In this document: piece by piece, positions 34,275 to 41,976 of the stretch
Layout of the letters: every line of letters begins with the position of its first letter
How positions within the stretch are numbered: position 1 is the first letter of the stretch
From: an uncultured Oscillospiraceae bacterium
GTDB taxonomy: Bacteria > Bacillota > Clostridia > Oscillospirales > Oscillospiraceae
Direction: 5' to 3'
Length of the DNA stretch: 64,000 nucleotides
Assembly: GCA_934636655.1 (NCBI GenBank)
Contig: CAKUAS010000011.1
Span: 1-64,000, forward strand
Notes under the pieces: generated by a model
Told to the model about the DNA's origin: nothing
Database searches by the model: none
What the model saw: only the letters and a program-made list of their open reading frames with translations
Program-made: the position numbers and the translations under genes

Positions 34275-34402
34275 GCAACCTATTTACGCGGTGCGAGCAT
34301 TCAAAAACGAGTTTTTTAATAAAATCAATGCTTTTTTCGGAGAAATTCAAGGCAGCATATTGCAATTTTGTCGATTTTCAGCTATCATAATGACAACGAA
34401 GC

Positions 34403-34436
34403 GCAACTGTCAAAAGGTATACCTTTTGACAGTTGC
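34403..34436. promoter_or_regulatory. 34-bp perfect palindrome (operator copy 2 or terminator)
   Basis: GCAACTGTCAAAAGGTA is followed at once by its exact reverse complement, then by seven T. The core CTGTCAAAAGGTATACCTTTTGACAG matches copy 1 at 34249-34274. It could be an operator, or a terminator for a short plus-strand transcript. Confidence 0.6.
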
Positions 34437-34464
34437 TTTTTTTCATATTTTTTCGCTCAAGCTA

Positions 34465-34521
34465 TTGACAAATGCAAAATGCGGACTTATAATACTACCA
34501 ACCTACGAAGTTAGTAGTATT
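34465..34521 (+). promoter_or_regulatory. cysK promoter with Rrf2-type operator
   Basis: A perfect promoter: TTGACA (34465-34470), 17 bases, TATAAT (34488-34493). An inverted repeat with 12-bp arms and one mismatch, AATACTACCAAC / GTTAGTAGTATT (34491-34521), overlaps the -10 and the start site. A related sequence lies in the promoter of the Rrf2 gene at 37221-37646. Confidence 0.85.
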
Positions 34522-34545
34522 TAATATCGAACCGAGGTAATTATA

Positions 34546-34581
34546 ATGGCTGCATATATTGTCTTCCGATGTCGGAGCTGA
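34546..34581 (+). CDS. Possible cysK leader peptide (11 aa)
   Basis: A short frame, ATG to TGA, encoding MAAYIVFRCRS, with GAGGTAATTATA before the ATG. It is the first frame on the cysK transcript and holds one Cys codon near its end. Just over and after it, TCCGA / TCGGA and GAGCT / AGCTC can form hairpins. A translational attenuator sensing cysteine is possible but unproven. Confidence 0.35.
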   Translation: MAAYIVFRCRS

Positions 34582-34643
34582 AACTTTTTCCGAAGCTCAC
34601 ATCAATTCAAATTTACTATTTATAATTAAAAGGAGATAATATC

Positions 34644-35576
34644 ATGTCTAAAATATACACTTCCGCCGATCAGCTTATTGGTTCCACTCCCCTGCTTGAG
34701 CTCACACATATTGAAAAGAAACACGGTCTCAAGGCCAAAGTTCTCGCAAAGCTCGAGTATTTTAACCCCGCAGGCTCTGTAAAGGACAGGATTGCAAAGG
34801 CAATGATCGACGACGCCGAAGCTAAGGGCCTGCTGAACGCCGACTCCGTCATCATTGAGCCAACCAGCGGCAACACCGGCATCGGTCTTGCGTCCGTCGC
34901 CGCCGCGAGAGGCTATCGCATCATTATCGTGATGCCCGAGACCATGAGCGTTGAGCGCCGCCAGCTTATGAAGGCCTATGGCGCGGAGCTTGTGCTCACC
35001 GAGGGCGCAAAGGGCATGAAGGGCGCTATCGCCAAGGCAGACGAGCTTGCAAAAGAGATCCCCAACAGCTTTATCCCCGGCCAGTTCGTCAATGCGGCAA
35101 ACCCCAAGGCTCACTTTGAGACCACCGGCCCCGAGATCTTCGCAGACACCGACGGCGATGTTGATATCTTCGTCGCAGGCGTTGGCACAGGCGGCACGGT
35201 CACCGGCGTCGGCCAGTACCTCAAGTCCAAAAAGCCGGAGGTCAAGGTCGTTGCCGTAGAGCCGAAGAGCTCGGCAGTCCTCTCCACCGGCGTTGCAGGC
35301 TCGCACAAGATCCAGGGCATCGGCGCAGGCTTTGTCCCCGAGGTGCTGGATACCAAGATCTATGACGAGATAATCCCCGTTGAAAACGATGACGCGTTTG
35401 CAACCGGTAAAGAGATCGGCAAGAGCGAGGGCGTGCTCGTGGGCATCTCCTCCGGTGCGGCTGTGTGGGCAGCTATAGAGCTTGCGAAGCGTCCGGAGAA
35501 CGAGGGTAAGACCATTGTCGTGCTCCTGCCCGACACAGGTGACCGCTACCTCTCTACCCCGCTGTTTGCGGACTGA
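34644..35576 (+). CDS. cysK: Cysteine synthase A (O-acetylserine sulfhydrylase)
   Basis: A 310-residue PLP enzyme that makes cysteine from O-acetylserine and sulfide. The PLP lysine lies in NPAGSVKDRIA (about residue 45). The phosphate/substrate loop is PTSGNTGIGLAS, and GVGTGGTVTGVG plus SSGAAVWAA complete the site. AAAGGAGATAATATC precedes the ATG. It starts a plus-strand cluster with an HD hydrolase and mnmA, another user of sulfur from cysteine. Regulation by the nearby Rrf2 protein is suggested by its operator-like repeats. Confidence 0.97.
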   Translation: MSKIYTSADQLIGSTPLLELTHIEKKHGLKAKVLAKLEYFNPAGSVKDRIAKAMIDDAEAKGLLNADSVIIEPTSGNTGIGLASVAAARGYRIIIVMPETMSVERRQLMKAYGAELVLTEGAKGMKGAIAKADELAKEIPNSFIPGQFVNAANPKAHFETTGPEIFADTDGDVDIFVAGVGTGGTVTGVGQYLKSKKPEVKVVAVEPKSSAVLSTGVAGSHKIQGIGAGFVPEVLDTKIYDEIIPVENDDAFATGKEIGKSEGVLVGISSGAAVWAAIELAKRPENEGKTIVVLLPDTGDRYLSTPLFAD

Positions 35577-35605
35577 TATAAACTAACTCACAGGAGGCTT
35601 TTCCG

Positions 35606-36175
35606 ATGATCCCGAACAAAGAACAGGCGCTTGAACTTTTGAAAAAGTACAACTCCGACCCATTCCATATCAAACACGGACTTATCGTTTCCGGTGTTAT
35701 GGAGTACTTCGCAAATGAGCTCGGATACGGTGACGAGGCCGATTTCTGGAGCGTCGTAGGGCTGCTGCACGATCTTGACTTCGAGCTGTACCCCGAGCAG
35801 CACTGCATTAAAAGTCAGGAGCTCATGCGCGAGGAGGGGCTGGATGAGCGGCTGATACATGCGACGGCAAGCCACGGCTACGCTATAACGGTCGATATCA
35901 AGCCCGAGCATCTGATGGAAAAGGTCCTGTATGCTACGGATGAGCTCACAGGTCTCATTGGCGCTGTGGCGATCATGCGCCCGTCGAAGAGCGTTCAGGA
36001 TCTTGAGCTCAAGTCCGTCAAGAAGAAGTACAAGAGCGCTAACTTTGCGGCAGGCTGCTCGCGCGAGGTCATTGAGCGCGGCGCGGATATGCTCGGCTGG
36101 AGCCTTGAAGATCTAATAAGCCGCACAATACTCGCAATGCGCGCGACTCCTGCGGCTACTTGGGCGGACGAATGA
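35606..36175 (+). CDS. HD-domain hydrolase
   Basis: A 189-residue metal-dependent phosphohydrolase-like protein. The HD signature is HIKHGLIV (first His), then GLLHDLDFE (His-Asp) and ATASHGYAI. Such short HD proteins occur widely in Clostridia; the substrate (often a nucleotide) is not known. TCACAGGAGGC precedes the ATG at 35606. It lies 29 bases after cysK and its stop overlaps the mnmA start by ATGA. Confidence 0.88.
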   Translation: MIPNKEQALELLKKYNSDPFHIKHGLIVSGVMEYFANELGYGDEADFWSVVGLLHDLDFELYPEQHCIKSQELMREEGLDERLIHATASHGYAITVDIKPEHLMEKVLYATDELTGLIGAVAIMRPSKSVQDLELKSVKKKYKSANFAAGCSREVIERGADMLGWSLEDLISRTILAMRATPAATWADE

Positions 36176-37233
36176 AAATTTTGATTGCAATGAGCGGCGG
36201 CGTTGATTCCAGCGTCGCCGCAAAGCTTTTGTGCGACATGGGTAACGAGTGTATAGGCTGCACGATGAAGCTTTTTGATAACTGCGACGCGGGGCTTTCG
36301 CGCAGCAAAACCTGCTGCAGCCTCGACGATGTTGAGGACGCGCGCAGCGTGGCATTCTCGCTCGGCATGCGCTATTATGTGTTCAATTTCAAGGACGATT
36401 TCCGCGAGAAGGTAATAAAAAAGTTTGCCTCCGCCTATTTTGCGGGGCAAACACCAAATCCGTGCATCGACTGCAATCGGTATATGAAATTCGATAAGCT
36501 GTACGAGCGCGCAAGACTCCTCGGCTGCGACAAAATCGCGACGGGGCACTACGCCCGCATAGAGTTTGACGGCAAAAACTATATTCTCAAAAAGGCGCTG
36601 GACAAATCGAAGGATCAGAGCTATGTGCTTTACATGCTCACGCAGGAGCAGCTCGCGCACACCGTGTTCCCTCTCGGCGAGTTTTCCAAGAGTAAAACCC
36701 GTGCCATTGCAGAAGCATCGGGACTTGGTAATGCACACAAGCCGGATAGTCAGGATATATGCTTCGTGCCGGACGGAGACTACGCTACCGCTATCGAGCG
36801 CCTTACCGGTAAGACGGCCGCACCGGGCAATTTCATCGATGCGGATGGCAACATTATCGGCATACATCGCGGCATCACGCACTACACGGTCGGTCAGCAC
36901 CGCGGTTTAGGGCTTTCACTCCCCGAGCGGCGCTATGTCTGCAAAATCGACGCGAAGAGCGGAACCGTTACCCTCGGAGGGAATGACGAGTTATATTCGC
37001 GCGAAGTTCGCGTCAGCGATTTTAATTGGATAAGCGGTCAGGTTCCGACAGGATCGATACGCTGCACAGCAAAGATCCGCTACCGGCAACCGGAGCAGCC
37101 TGCCACGGTTACGCCTGTAGGCGAAGATGAAGTTGTAATACTTTTTAACGAGCCGCAGCGCGCCGTCACGCCCGGCCAGTCGGCCGTATTGTATGACGGT
37201 GATATTGTACTCGGCGGCGGTCAGATAACGTAA
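36172..37233 (+). CDS. mnmA: tRNA-specific 2-thiouridylase
   Basis: A 353-residue enzyme that puts sulfur on U34 of tRNA-Lys/Glu/Gln. PP-loop AMSGGVDSSV (residues 6-15), first catalytic Cys in TPNPCIDCN, GHYA, and the second Cys in SQDICFV are all intact. The C-terminal beta-barrel part includes RVSDFNWISG and AVTPGQSAVLY. The start overlapping the HD gene stop (ATGA) is preferred over an upstream ATG inside that gene. The tRNA-Glu (TTC) at 7406-7480 is one of its expected targets. Confidence 0.96.
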   Translation: MKILIAMSGGVDSSVAAKLLCDMGNECIGCTMKLFDNCDAGLSRSKTCCSLDDVEDARSVAFSLGMRYYVFNFKDDFREKVIKKFASAYFAGQTPNPCIDCNRYMKFDKLYERARLLGCDKIATGHYARIEFDGKNYILKKALDKSKDQSYVLYMLTQEQLAHTVFPLGEFSKSKTRAIAEASGLGNAHKPDSQDICFVPDGDYATAIERLTGKTAAPGNFIDADGNIIGIHRGITHYTVGQHRGLGLSLPERRYVCKIDAKSGTVTLGGNDELYSREVRVSDFNWISGQVPTGSIRCTAKIRYRQPEQPATVTPVGEDEVVILFNEPQRAVTPGQSAVLYDGDIVLGGGQIT

Positions 37234-37646
37234 TCGCCGCCGTGCGGCGCGTTCATGAGGTCGGCAAGCGTTATTCCCGAAAAATAATCGCGAGTGAGAT
37301 CGTAATAGCCCTCCCACACAGACAGCGTTCGGCACTCGGCCGCGCGATGGCAGGGCGGCGCGTTATCCTGAAGACATGACACCGGCGCGAGGTCGCCCTC
37401 GGCGAGCTTGAGAATTTCCCAAAGCGTGTACTGCTCTGGAGATCGTGTAAGCCTGTAGCCGCCTCCAATACCGTGGACACTGGCAATAAGACCTGCGGAC
37501 TTAAGCGATGGCATGATCTTTTCAATATATTTGAGCGATATCTCCTGCCGGGCGGCGACCTCCTTCATGGGGATGTAGCTGCCGTTGTTGTGCTCGGCAA
37601 GATCGAGCAGTATGCGTATTGCATAACGTCCTTTTGTTGATATCAT
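37221..37646 (-). CDS. Rrf2 family transcriptional regulator (IscR/CymR-like)
   Basis: A 141-residue regulator. The N-terminus MISTKGRYAIRILLDLAEH begins the winged helix; SLKYIEKIMPSLKSAGLI is the recognition region, and GIGGGYRLTRSPEQYTLWEI the wing. Three cysteines spaced C-x7-C-x5-C (CLQDNAPPCHRAAEC) correspond to the iron-sulfur ligands of IscR. ATG at 37646 follows AGAGGTG by six bases. It overlaps the convergent mnmA 3' end by 13 bases. It may control cysK and itself through the repeats at 34491-34521 and 37673-37690. Confidence 0.9.
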   Translation of the reverse strand: MISTKGRYAIRILLDLAEHNNGSYIPMKEVAARQEISLKYIEKIMPSLKSAGLIASVHGIGGGYRLTRSPEQYTLWEILKLAEGDLAPVSCLQDNAPPCHRAAECRTLSVWEGYYDLTRDYFSGITLADLMNAPHGGDYVI

Positions 37647-37666
37647 GTGATTCACCTCTTAGATAT

Positions 37667-37696
37667 ATTATACAACCAATCCCGTAGGTAAATCAA
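37667..37696 (-). promoter_or_regulatory. Promoter of the Rrf2 gene with operator-like spacer
   Basis: Minus-strand TTGATT (37691-37696), 18 bases, TATAAT (37667-37672). The spacer reads TACCTACGGGATTGGTTG. It shares ACCTACG-x3-TT-x-GT-x-G with the middle of the cysK operator (AACCTACGAAGTTAGTAG). Confidence 0.6.
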
Positions 37697-37714
37697 CATT
37701 TATTTTATGTGCAA

Positions 37715-37741
37715 AAAAGGCAGCCGAACGGCTGCCTTTTA
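37715..37741 (-). terminator. Terminator of dehydratase operon 2
   Basis: AGGCAGCCG / CGGCTGCCT with a 2-base loop, followed on the minus strand by TTTTT. It lies 105 bases after the activator gene stop. Confidence 0.85.
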
Positions 37742-37845
37742 TATTTGCTTTTGACTTTGTAGTGCAATGCACTCCCAAGCCGGTACTGTGTTACCGGTCG
37801 GGCACCGCAATAAAGACTTTTTGAAGCCTCAATTCGCCTCTAAAA

Positions 37846-38640
37846 TTACTTCTTTGCAAGACCCTTCTGGCGAGCATACTCTGCTGCGCCGAGTGCGCCC
37901 ATGAGCTGCGGGTCGGTCTTCAGGTTGACAACCTTCAGCTTCAGAACGTGCTCTATTGCTTCCTTCAGACCGTCGTTCTTTGCGCAGCCACCGGTAAGGG
38001 TGATGCTGTCGGTAGCGCCGGCCTTCTTGGCCATAACGAAGCAGCGCTTTGCAACTGCCATCTCAACGCCTGCTGCGATCTCGTCCATGGGCTTGCCTTC
38101 GCCGACCAGGGTGATGACCTCGGACTCTGCGAAAACGGTGCACTGTGCGGTGATGGGGATGACGTTCTTTGCGGTCAGAGCCAGCTTCGAGAACTCGGGA
38201 AGGCTCATCTCGAAAGAGCGTGCCATTGCCTCGAAGAAGCGGCCGGTACCTGCTGCGCACTTATCGTTCATTGCGAAGTTCTTTACGGTGCCGTCGGTGT
38301 CAACGGAGATGCCCTTGACGTCCTGGCCGCCGATGTCGATGATTGCCTTGACGGAAGGATCGGTGACGTGTACGCCCATTGCGTGGCAGCTTATCTCGGA
38401 GATGTTCTCATCTGCGAAGGGGACCTTGTTACGGCCGTAGCCGGTACCGATGAGGTACTCGAGATCCTTCGAGCTCTTCAGGCCTGCCTTCTCGCAGACT
38501 TCTGCCATTGCCGCTACTGCGGATGCCTCGGAATTGATCTTGCTGCGGATGGTGGTGTCTGCTACCATCTTGCCGTTCTCATCGAGTATTACTGCCTTTG
38601 TGTAGGTCGAGCCTACGTCACAACCGCCAAAATATTTCAT
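37846..38640 (-). CDS. 2-hydroxyacyl-CoA dehydratase activator (HgdC/BcrAD-like ATPase)
   Basis: A 264-residue ASKHA-fold protein that uses ATP hydrolysis to pass a low-potential electron to the dehydratase. Motifs: GGCDVGSTYTKAV (phosphate 1), IDIGGQDVKG (phosphate 2), NDKCAAGTGRF with Cys128, QCTVFAESE with Cys167, and LTGGCAKNDG (adenosine). Cys128 and Cys167 correspond to the residues that hold the [4Fe-4S] cluster between the two monomers. ATG at 38640 follows GGAGG by eight bases; an in-frame TTG five codons earlier is less likely. It is last in dehydratase operon 2 and the only activator gene in the window. Confidence 0.95.
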   Translation of the reverse strand: MKYFGGCDVGSTYTKAVILDENGKMVADTTIRSKINSEASAVAAMAEVCEKAGLKSSKDLEYLIGTGYGRNKVPFADENISEISCHAMGVHVTDPSVKAIIDIGGQDVKGISVDTDGTVKNFAMNDKCAAGTGRFFEAMARSFEMSLPEFSKLALTAKNVIPITAQCTVFAESEVITLVGEGKPMDEIAAGVEMAVAKRCFVMAKKAGATDSITLTGGCAKNDGLKEAIEHVLKLKVVNLKTDPQLMGALGAAEYARQKGLAKK

Positions 38641-38689
38641 TAGTGTTGCCTCCAATAAATATTTATTTAACTATTAAAATTCGTTGTTA

Positions 38690-38719
38690 TGCCAACTCTC
38701 CGTTGCCGGAGAGTTGGCA
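38690..38719 (-). promoter_or_regulatory. Intergenic stem-loop before the activator gene
   Basis: A 13-bp perfect stem, TGCCAACTCTCCG / CGGAGAGTTGGCA, loop TTGC, with no T-run on the minus strand. It probably protects the upstream subunit mRNA or sets the lower level of activator. Confidence 0.65.
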
Positions 38720-38750
38720 GTTGGTTTAAATTGTGTTTCTGATATCGGGA

Positions 38751-38963
38751 TCAGACTTCGTCGTACTTGTAGTCGGGGAACTTATCCATGTCGTACGGCG
38801 TCTTGAGCATATCCTTGCGCTCCATATTGTCATAGTGGTTCTTAACAAACGGCTCAAAGACGTTGAACAGGAACTTGCCGTCGAGGTCAAAGAAAAATAC
38901 GGCGAACAGTGCTGCATAGGCAACTGCGCCTACGCCAAGTGCTCTTTTAACAAACTTTTTCAT
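38751..38963 (-). CDS. Small single-span membrane protein of dehydratase operon 2 (70 aa)
   Basis: Residues 1-10 are basic (MKKFVKRALG), 11-26 hydrophobic (VGAVAYAALFAVFFF), followed by DLDGKFLFNV, EPFVKNHYD and an acidic, tyrosine-rich tail (PDYKYDEV). ATG at 38963 follows GGGAGGAGC, 18 bases after the alpha stop, the same spacing as in operon 1. It is the counterpart of the 57-residue protein at 1090-1263; both share the plan basic end, one span, G-rich turn, P-x4/5-HYD-x3-R/K. Function unknown. Confidence 0.88.
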   Translation of the reverse strand: MKKFVKRALGVGAVAYAALFAVFFFDLDGKFLFNVFEPFVKNHYDNMERKDMLKTPYDMDKFPDYKYDEV

Positions 38964-38981
38964 ATTCTCTGCTCCTCCCTA

Positions 38982-40589
38982 TTACCAGGTCATGTCGTCG
39001 TCGAGCTCGAGGAGAGAAGGATCCAGAGGCTCTTCGTGCATAACGGTGGTCATGTAGTCGTTTATGAGACGACGGATCTCGGCACGGGAAACAGTGCGGC
39101 TGTCGGGCAGTGCGTGAGGGATCCAGAATGCGGGGATATTTCTGTCACGGAACTCATCCTCGAACAGACCGTGTACGCCCTGCATGCCCTTGCACTGGAG
39201 CTGATCGTACATCGCGACCATGTCGCAGTTGAAGCGCTCCATGTAGTCCCACAGCTCAAAGATGTGGTGCATGCCGCCGACTGCCATACGGCGCATCGGA
39301 GCCCACATGTGGTACTGTGCGACGTCCTCGAGCATGTTCTCGTAGCTGTCGGTGCGGATGGTCATATCGAACATGAGAGAGTCCATGTTGATGATGACAT
39401 TCAGACCCCAGGTGTTGTAAGCCCAGGTGCACCAGTTGGAGTAGTACAGAGGTGCGCAGGACCATGCGATAACTCTGTGGCGGGTGTTGGGGAAGGTGTT
39501 GATCTTATTGCGTACGCACTTCTCCATAATGGGACGTACCTTGCCGTCGACCTCGTGCCAGATGGGCAGATCGCCGAACTGGGACTGATAGATGCGGTAC
39601 AGTGCCTGTGCAACGCCGTTGATGGGGTAGGAATTGGTCTTTGCCGCGACCTCCCACTTCTCCCACTCGAACTTCTGCAGCTCATTCTGGCGCTCGATGC
39701 ACTCGCACATAACGTCAAAATTCATGGGAACGCCGGTCTGATCCTCGATGAACTTCCAGCACTTCTCAATATCCTTCTGAACGAACTTGTTTGCGAGGGG
39801 ATCGTCAAAGATCATGGGCATCTGCAGCGCGTACAGAGGCTTGTCGTTGAACCAGTCCTGAAGAATAGCGGTACCGACGGAGCCGTCGCAGGCCTCGTTG
39901 CAGGTTATCATGAACGGGCTGTAGTCAGGAATATCGTCAAGGACGTAGAGGCCGGCCTCGGCCTGGCACATCGGGCAGGGGTCGCCAGGCAGGCCGATGG
40001 ACTGAACTGCATCGATGTAGTTATGAACGGTGTGAGAGTTAACGTGGCAGGTGACGAAGTAGGGGATCATCTCCAGAGAGACTGCCTTGAATTTGTCGCT
40101 CCAGCCGTAGAACATACCGCCCCATACGGTCTCCTTCATTGCCATGGTGTGGTACCATGCGTCGTTCTTCTTGCCGCCGTGCAGCTTGGTATCTGCATTG
40201 AACATGGTCATGAACTGATAGATGGTCGCGTTGACCATTGCGCGATAGTGCCATGCGGAGGCGCGCAAAGCCTCGCCGCGCATGCCCTCGAGGCCGCGGT
40301 CGAACCAGTGCAGAACGGGCAGATAGGTCTGGCCTACCCAGCGGTAGCGCCAAATGCCCTTTGCAAAGTTGATGAGGCCGCCGTACTTCATTACGTCCAT
40401 TACCATGTGCAGGTAGTTATACATCCAAATGTTATGGAAGTAATAGAAGGTGTCCTTTACGCCGCGCCATTCTCTGTGCTTGTAAAGGCCGGTCTTGGGC
40501 AGGTAGTTATCGCCGAGGCGACGGCCGCCTTCTTCTGCGGTATGGGGCTTGCCATACCAAAAATCTTTTAATGCTTTCTTAAAATCCAT
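38982..40589 (-). CDS. 2-hydroxyacyl-CoA dehydratase family, alpha-type subunit (paralog 2)
   Basis: A 535-residue paralog of 1282-2886. Shared blocks include KHREWRGVKDT near residue 45, YRWVG, GLPGDPCPMCQAEAG (candidate ligands), ITCNEAC, FNCDMVAMYDQLQCKGMQG, DSRTVSRAEIRRLINDYM and the C-terminal EPLDPSLLELDDD. The second cysteine block differs (ITCNEAC against NMPCNAS), which hints at a different active-site environment. It starts 2 bases after the beta stop with GGAGGGC overlapping the end of beta. Substrate unknown. Confidence 0.86.
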   Translation of the reverse strand: MDFKKALKDFWYGKPHTAEEGGRRLGDNYLPKTGLYKHREWRGVKDTFYYFHNIWMYNYLHMVMDVMKYGGLINFAKGIWRYRWVGQTYLPVLHWFDRGLEGMRGEALRASAWHYRAMVNATIYQFMTMFNADTKLHGGKKNDAWYHTMAMKETVWGGMFYGWSDKFKAVSLEMIPYFVTCHVNSHTVHNYIDAVQSIGLPGDPCPMCQAEAGLYVLDDIPDYSPFMITCNEACDGSVGTAILQDWFNDKPLYALQMPMIFDDPLANKFVQKDIEKCWKFIEDQTGVPMNFDVMCECIERQNELQKFEWEKWEVAAKTNSYPINGVAQALYRIYQSQFGDLPIWHEVDGKVRPIMEKCVRNKINTFPNTRHRVIAWSCAPLYYSNWCTWAYNTWGLNVIINMDSLMFDMTIRTDSYENMLEDVAQYHMWAPMRRMAVGGMHHIFELWDYMERFNCDMVAMYDQLQCKGMQGVHGLFEDEFRDRNIPAFWIPHALPDSRTVSRAEIRRLINDYMTTVMHEEPLDPSLLELDDDMTW

Positions 40590-40591
40590 AA

Positions 40592-41803
40592 TTACTTGCC
40601 CTCCTGAATCTTCTTGATCTCGACAGATTCAACGAATGCCTGGAAGCGGGTACGGAGCTGACCGGATGCGGTGTTTATGTACTCCTTCTCGATCGAGCAT
40701 ACGGGGATACCGAAGTCGCGCTTCATAACGATGGTGTCGATGACGCGCTCATAGCTCCAGTATTCGCAGAACTTATTGGAGCAAACGATAAGGCCGTCTG
40801 CGTTGTATTCCTTGACGAGGTCTGCCAGGCGCTGCTTTCTTGCACGCATCTCGTCCTGAGGCATGAAGCGCGGGCAGTTGGAGGTCTTAAGATAATGCTT
40901 TGCGATAGCGTAGAGGGGGTCCTCGCCCTTTTCAACGACTATCGGCTGGCGGGTCTCGACTGCGCCGTAGCAGTAACGGTCGCAAACGACCTCTGCGCCG
41001 CAGCTCTCAACGAGCTTGGTGAAGTCGGGATCGTCGTTCTCGCTTCCCGCGAGCACGACCTTGCAGCGGAACGGCCACTTCTCGTCGGGCTTACGGGTCT
41101 TCATTTCCTTCGCGGTCTCGCGCAGGTAGGGAAGGATGAGGTACTTCGGGCATACCAGCGATACGAGCTGGATGACATGGAACTCATAGCCGGTGATGGT
41201 GGGATTATCGAGCTTGCGGTAATCGCCTATCTCGTTTATGAGCTTGCAGACCTCATTGTGCTGCTTGATGGCTTCCTTGAGCGCCTTGTCGGAAACATCG
41301 ATTCCGAGATTGTCATGCAGCGTGGTCAGGACATGGGACCTGAGCTGATCGCGGAAGTACTCATAGTCGTTCTCGGTGTTTTTGAAGGGAACGTCGGTGA
41401 ACTCGCAGAAGAAACGGTCGTTCTGGATGACATTCATGTCCTTGACGGAGTCAAGATGCTTGGGCTTGATGTGCTCCTGGAAGCGGCAGGTGACGGTGCA
41501 TGTCTCGGTCGCCATCTGTGCGTCGAGGAAGTTGAAGCCGCCTTCGAGCGCGCGCTCGAAAAGGCTGCGGCCGTAGTGACATACGCGAGCGGACATGTAG
41601 TAGGTCGCAATGTCGGGTGAGCTGCAACGCGGTGCTCTCAGACGAACAGAGAAGCAGCCGGGCAGGTCGAGAAGTACTTCAGGCATGAAGTAGCAGGTAT
41701 AGCCGATGGCGAATTTGCCCTCTGCCTTTGCCTGCTGAACCAGCTCGTTGTTGGCTTCCTGAAGCAGGTTCTCAAAGTAAATCAGGTGCTTAAGGTCTCT
41801 CAC
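40592..41803 (-). CDS. 2-hydroxyacyl-CoA dehydratase family, beta-type subunit (paralog 2)
   Basis: A 403-residue paralog of 2886-4073. It keeps RDLKHLIYFENLLQEANNEL at the start, GYTCYFMPEVLLDLPGCF, RAPRCSSPDIATYYMSARVC, and EKEY with GQLRTRFQAFVES at the end. A KPKHLDSVKDMNV insertion near residue 115 is absent from paralog 1. The start is GTG at 41803, six bases after GGGGGG. It is the first gene of the operon beta-alpha-small membrane protein-activator. Confidence 0.86.
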   Translation of the reverse strand: MRDLKHLIYFENLLQEANNELVQQAKAEGKFAIGYTCYFMPEVLLDLPGCFSVRLRAPRCSSPDIATYYMSARVCHYGRSLFERALEGGFNFLDAQMATETCTVTCRFQEHIKPKHLDSVKDMNVIQNDRFFCEFTDVPFKNTENDYEYFRDQLRSHVLTTLHDNLGIDVSDKALKEAIKQHNEVCKLINEIGDYRKLDNPTITGYEFHVIQLVSLVCPKYLILPYLRETAKEMKTRKPDEKWPFRCKVVLAGSENDDPDFTKLVESCGAEVVCDRYCYGAVETRQPIVVEKGEDPLYAIAKHYLKTSNCPRFMPQDEMRARKQRLADLVKEYNADGLIVCSNKFCEYWSYERVIDTIVMKRDFGIPVCSIEKEYINTASGQLRTRFQAFVESVEIKKIQEGK

Positions 41804-41840
41804 GGATAACCCCCCATAAAAAATATTTTGCTGAGCTCAC

Positions 41841-41860
41841 AAGGGCATACTTTGCCCTTT
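41841..41860 (-). promoter_or_regulatory. 5' leader hairpin of dehydratase operon 2
   Basis: AAGGGCA / TGCCCTT with a short loop, beginning within about 10 bases of the predicted transcript start. The same layout is seen in operon 1 (4120-4139). Confidence 0.5.
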
Positions 41861-41872
41861 ATGTACTCATCT

Positions 41873-41901
41873 ATTTTAACAAACTGTCATATTATTGTCA
41901 A
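41873..41901 (-). promoter_or_regulatory. Sigma-A promoter of dehydratase operon 2
   Basis: Minus-strand TTGACA (41896-41901), 17 bases, TAAAAT (41873-41878). Confidence 0.8.
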
Positions 41902-41976
41902 TTACATTTTGTCGGATAAATCAGCATTTTGTGCAAATTTCGCCCCATTTTTGTTAGACATTTATATATAACGTGT

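Noticed and set aside
34291..34524. A 77-codon plus-strand frame upstream of cysK
   Set aside because: It runs through the 34-bp palindrome and the cysK promoter, has no ribosome binding site and no protein-like composition.
38733..40571. A 612-codon open frame on the plus strand across alpha subunit 2
   Set aside because: Same kind of antisense shadow; the minus-strand frame has clear family motifs.
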